The position numbers and the translations under genes are program-made. A DNA stretch of 64,000 bases from Planctomycetota bacterium (GTDB lineage: Bacteria; Planctomycetota; Phycisphaerae; Phycisphaerales; Phycisphaeraceae): positions 431,986 to 495,985 of the forward strand of contig JAIOPN010000014.1 in NCBI GenBank assembly GCA_021413865.1. Reading direction: 5' to 3'. Every line of letters begins with the position of its first letter. Within the stretch, counting starts at the first letter, position 1. The notes under the pieces were generated by a model that did no database searches, was not told the origin of the DNA, and saw only the letters and a list, made by a program, of their open reading frames with translations. Below are positions 63,704-64,000 of the stretch, in pieces.

Positions 63704-64000
63704 TCAGGAGCCATTTATCGCGCGGGGTCTTTCTCCGGCGTCTTTCTCCGGCGTCTTTCTCGGCCGGCCGCGCGGCCGGGTGGTGGACTCCAGGCCCAGC
63801 GCCCCGGCCGTGCGCAGCGACCAGGCCGCGCCGCCGTACGGCCTGCCGCGCCGCACGCACAGGCGCAGCGCCTCCAGCTCCGCCGCCGTCTCGGGCCGGT
63901 TCACCCTTGATGACCAGTTCCTGGGCCGGTCCACCGGCCAGGCGTCGCAGAGCATCCCCGCCCGCTCGCCGTCCGCCCGCGCCGAGAGGCTCCCCCAGCG
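63704..64000 (-). CDS. REP-associated tyrosine (Y1) transposase, C-terminal part
   Basis: The frame is open to the right edge, so the gene continues outside. RWGSLSARADGE, LCDAWPVDRPRNW, VNRPETAAELEALRLCVRRG and LGLESTTRPRGRPRK are typical of the C-terminal region of RayT-like transposases. The catalytic HUH and Tyr parts would lie outside the window. The last ~15 codons contain a 13-bp direct repeat (63728-63740, 63741-63753, partial third) that changes the C-terminal frame. These enzymes mobilise REP palindromes. Confidence 0.75.
   Translation of the reverse strand, partial: RWGSLSARADGERAGMLCDAWPVDRPRNWSSRVNRPETAAELEALRLCVRRGRPYGGAAWSLRTAGALGLESTTRPRGRPRKTPEKDAGERPRAINGS
63728..63761. repeat. 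Tandem 13-bp repeat in the transposase tail
   Basis: TCTTTCTCCGGCG occurs twice exactly and once partly. Since 13 is not a multiple of 3, each unit gained or lost shifts the C-terminal reading frame. Confidence 0.85.

Overview
The window is high-GC bacterial chromosome and most likely comes from a planctomycete, probably Phycisphaerae-like. The reasons are a prepilin-like protein with an H-X9-DG motif near its C-terminus, a PEP-CTERM protein, a surface peroxidase with an LEPR-like N-terminal segment (FFEPRCLMSA), a long MoxR/DUF58/BatA/VWA/DUF4175 gene cluster, and many intergenic palindromic elements. Taxonomy is inferred from gene style only.

Layout. 1-5.1 kb is a phosphate-uptake operon (pstC partial, pstA, pstB, a small lipoprotein, phoU). 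5.4-16.6 kb holds a 75-aa orphan, a CocE-type hydrolase, a metallophosphoesterase, a GH4 glycosidase, an SprT-like protein, an animal-type heme peroxidase, an LEA14-like lipoprotein, a PL22-like oligogalacturonate lyase and a transglutaminase-like protein. 16.7-25.9 kb holds the prepilin-like and PEP-CTERM proteins, argG, a low-GC lipoprotein with a small coupled ORF, a sialidase-fold protein, an HDOD protein, a 2-hydroxyacid dehydrogenase and two tandem ferredoxins. 26-30.3 kb has an orphan beta-class DNA methyltransferase, ppk1 and a SAM methyltransferase. 30.3-43.8 kb is a minus-strand cluster of eight genes starting at moxR. 43.9-53.2 kb has mutM, an AT-richer segment with DnaA-box-like sites, a small basic protein, DUF1015, an ECF sigma factor and a putative anti-sigma partner, a truncated type IIG restriction remnant, parB with two parS-like sites, a NUDIX hydrolase and a soluble histidine kinase. 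53.4-64 kb has a secreted zinc-ribbon protein, a SpoU methyltransferase, rpoN, recR, a toroid-fold sugar-enzyme candidate, two tRNAs flanking an IS630 fragment, a glycosyltransferase and a partial Y1 (REP-associated) transposase leaving the right edge.

Themes. Phosphate handling is represented by pst-phoU and, 22 kb away, ppk1. Several genes fit pectin or other plant/algal polysaccharide breakdown (GH4, PL22-like, toroid enzyme). Chromosome maintenance signals (parB, parS pair, DnaA-box cluster, recR, mutM) sit within about 14 kb and raise the possibility that the replication origin is near 45 kb. At least four families of hairpin or palindromic elements lie between genes, several in multiple copies. 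A set of genes has a -10-like hexamer only 5-8 nt before the start codon and no Shine-Dalgarno, which suggests leaderless transcription. No CRISPR array or rRNA gene was seen.
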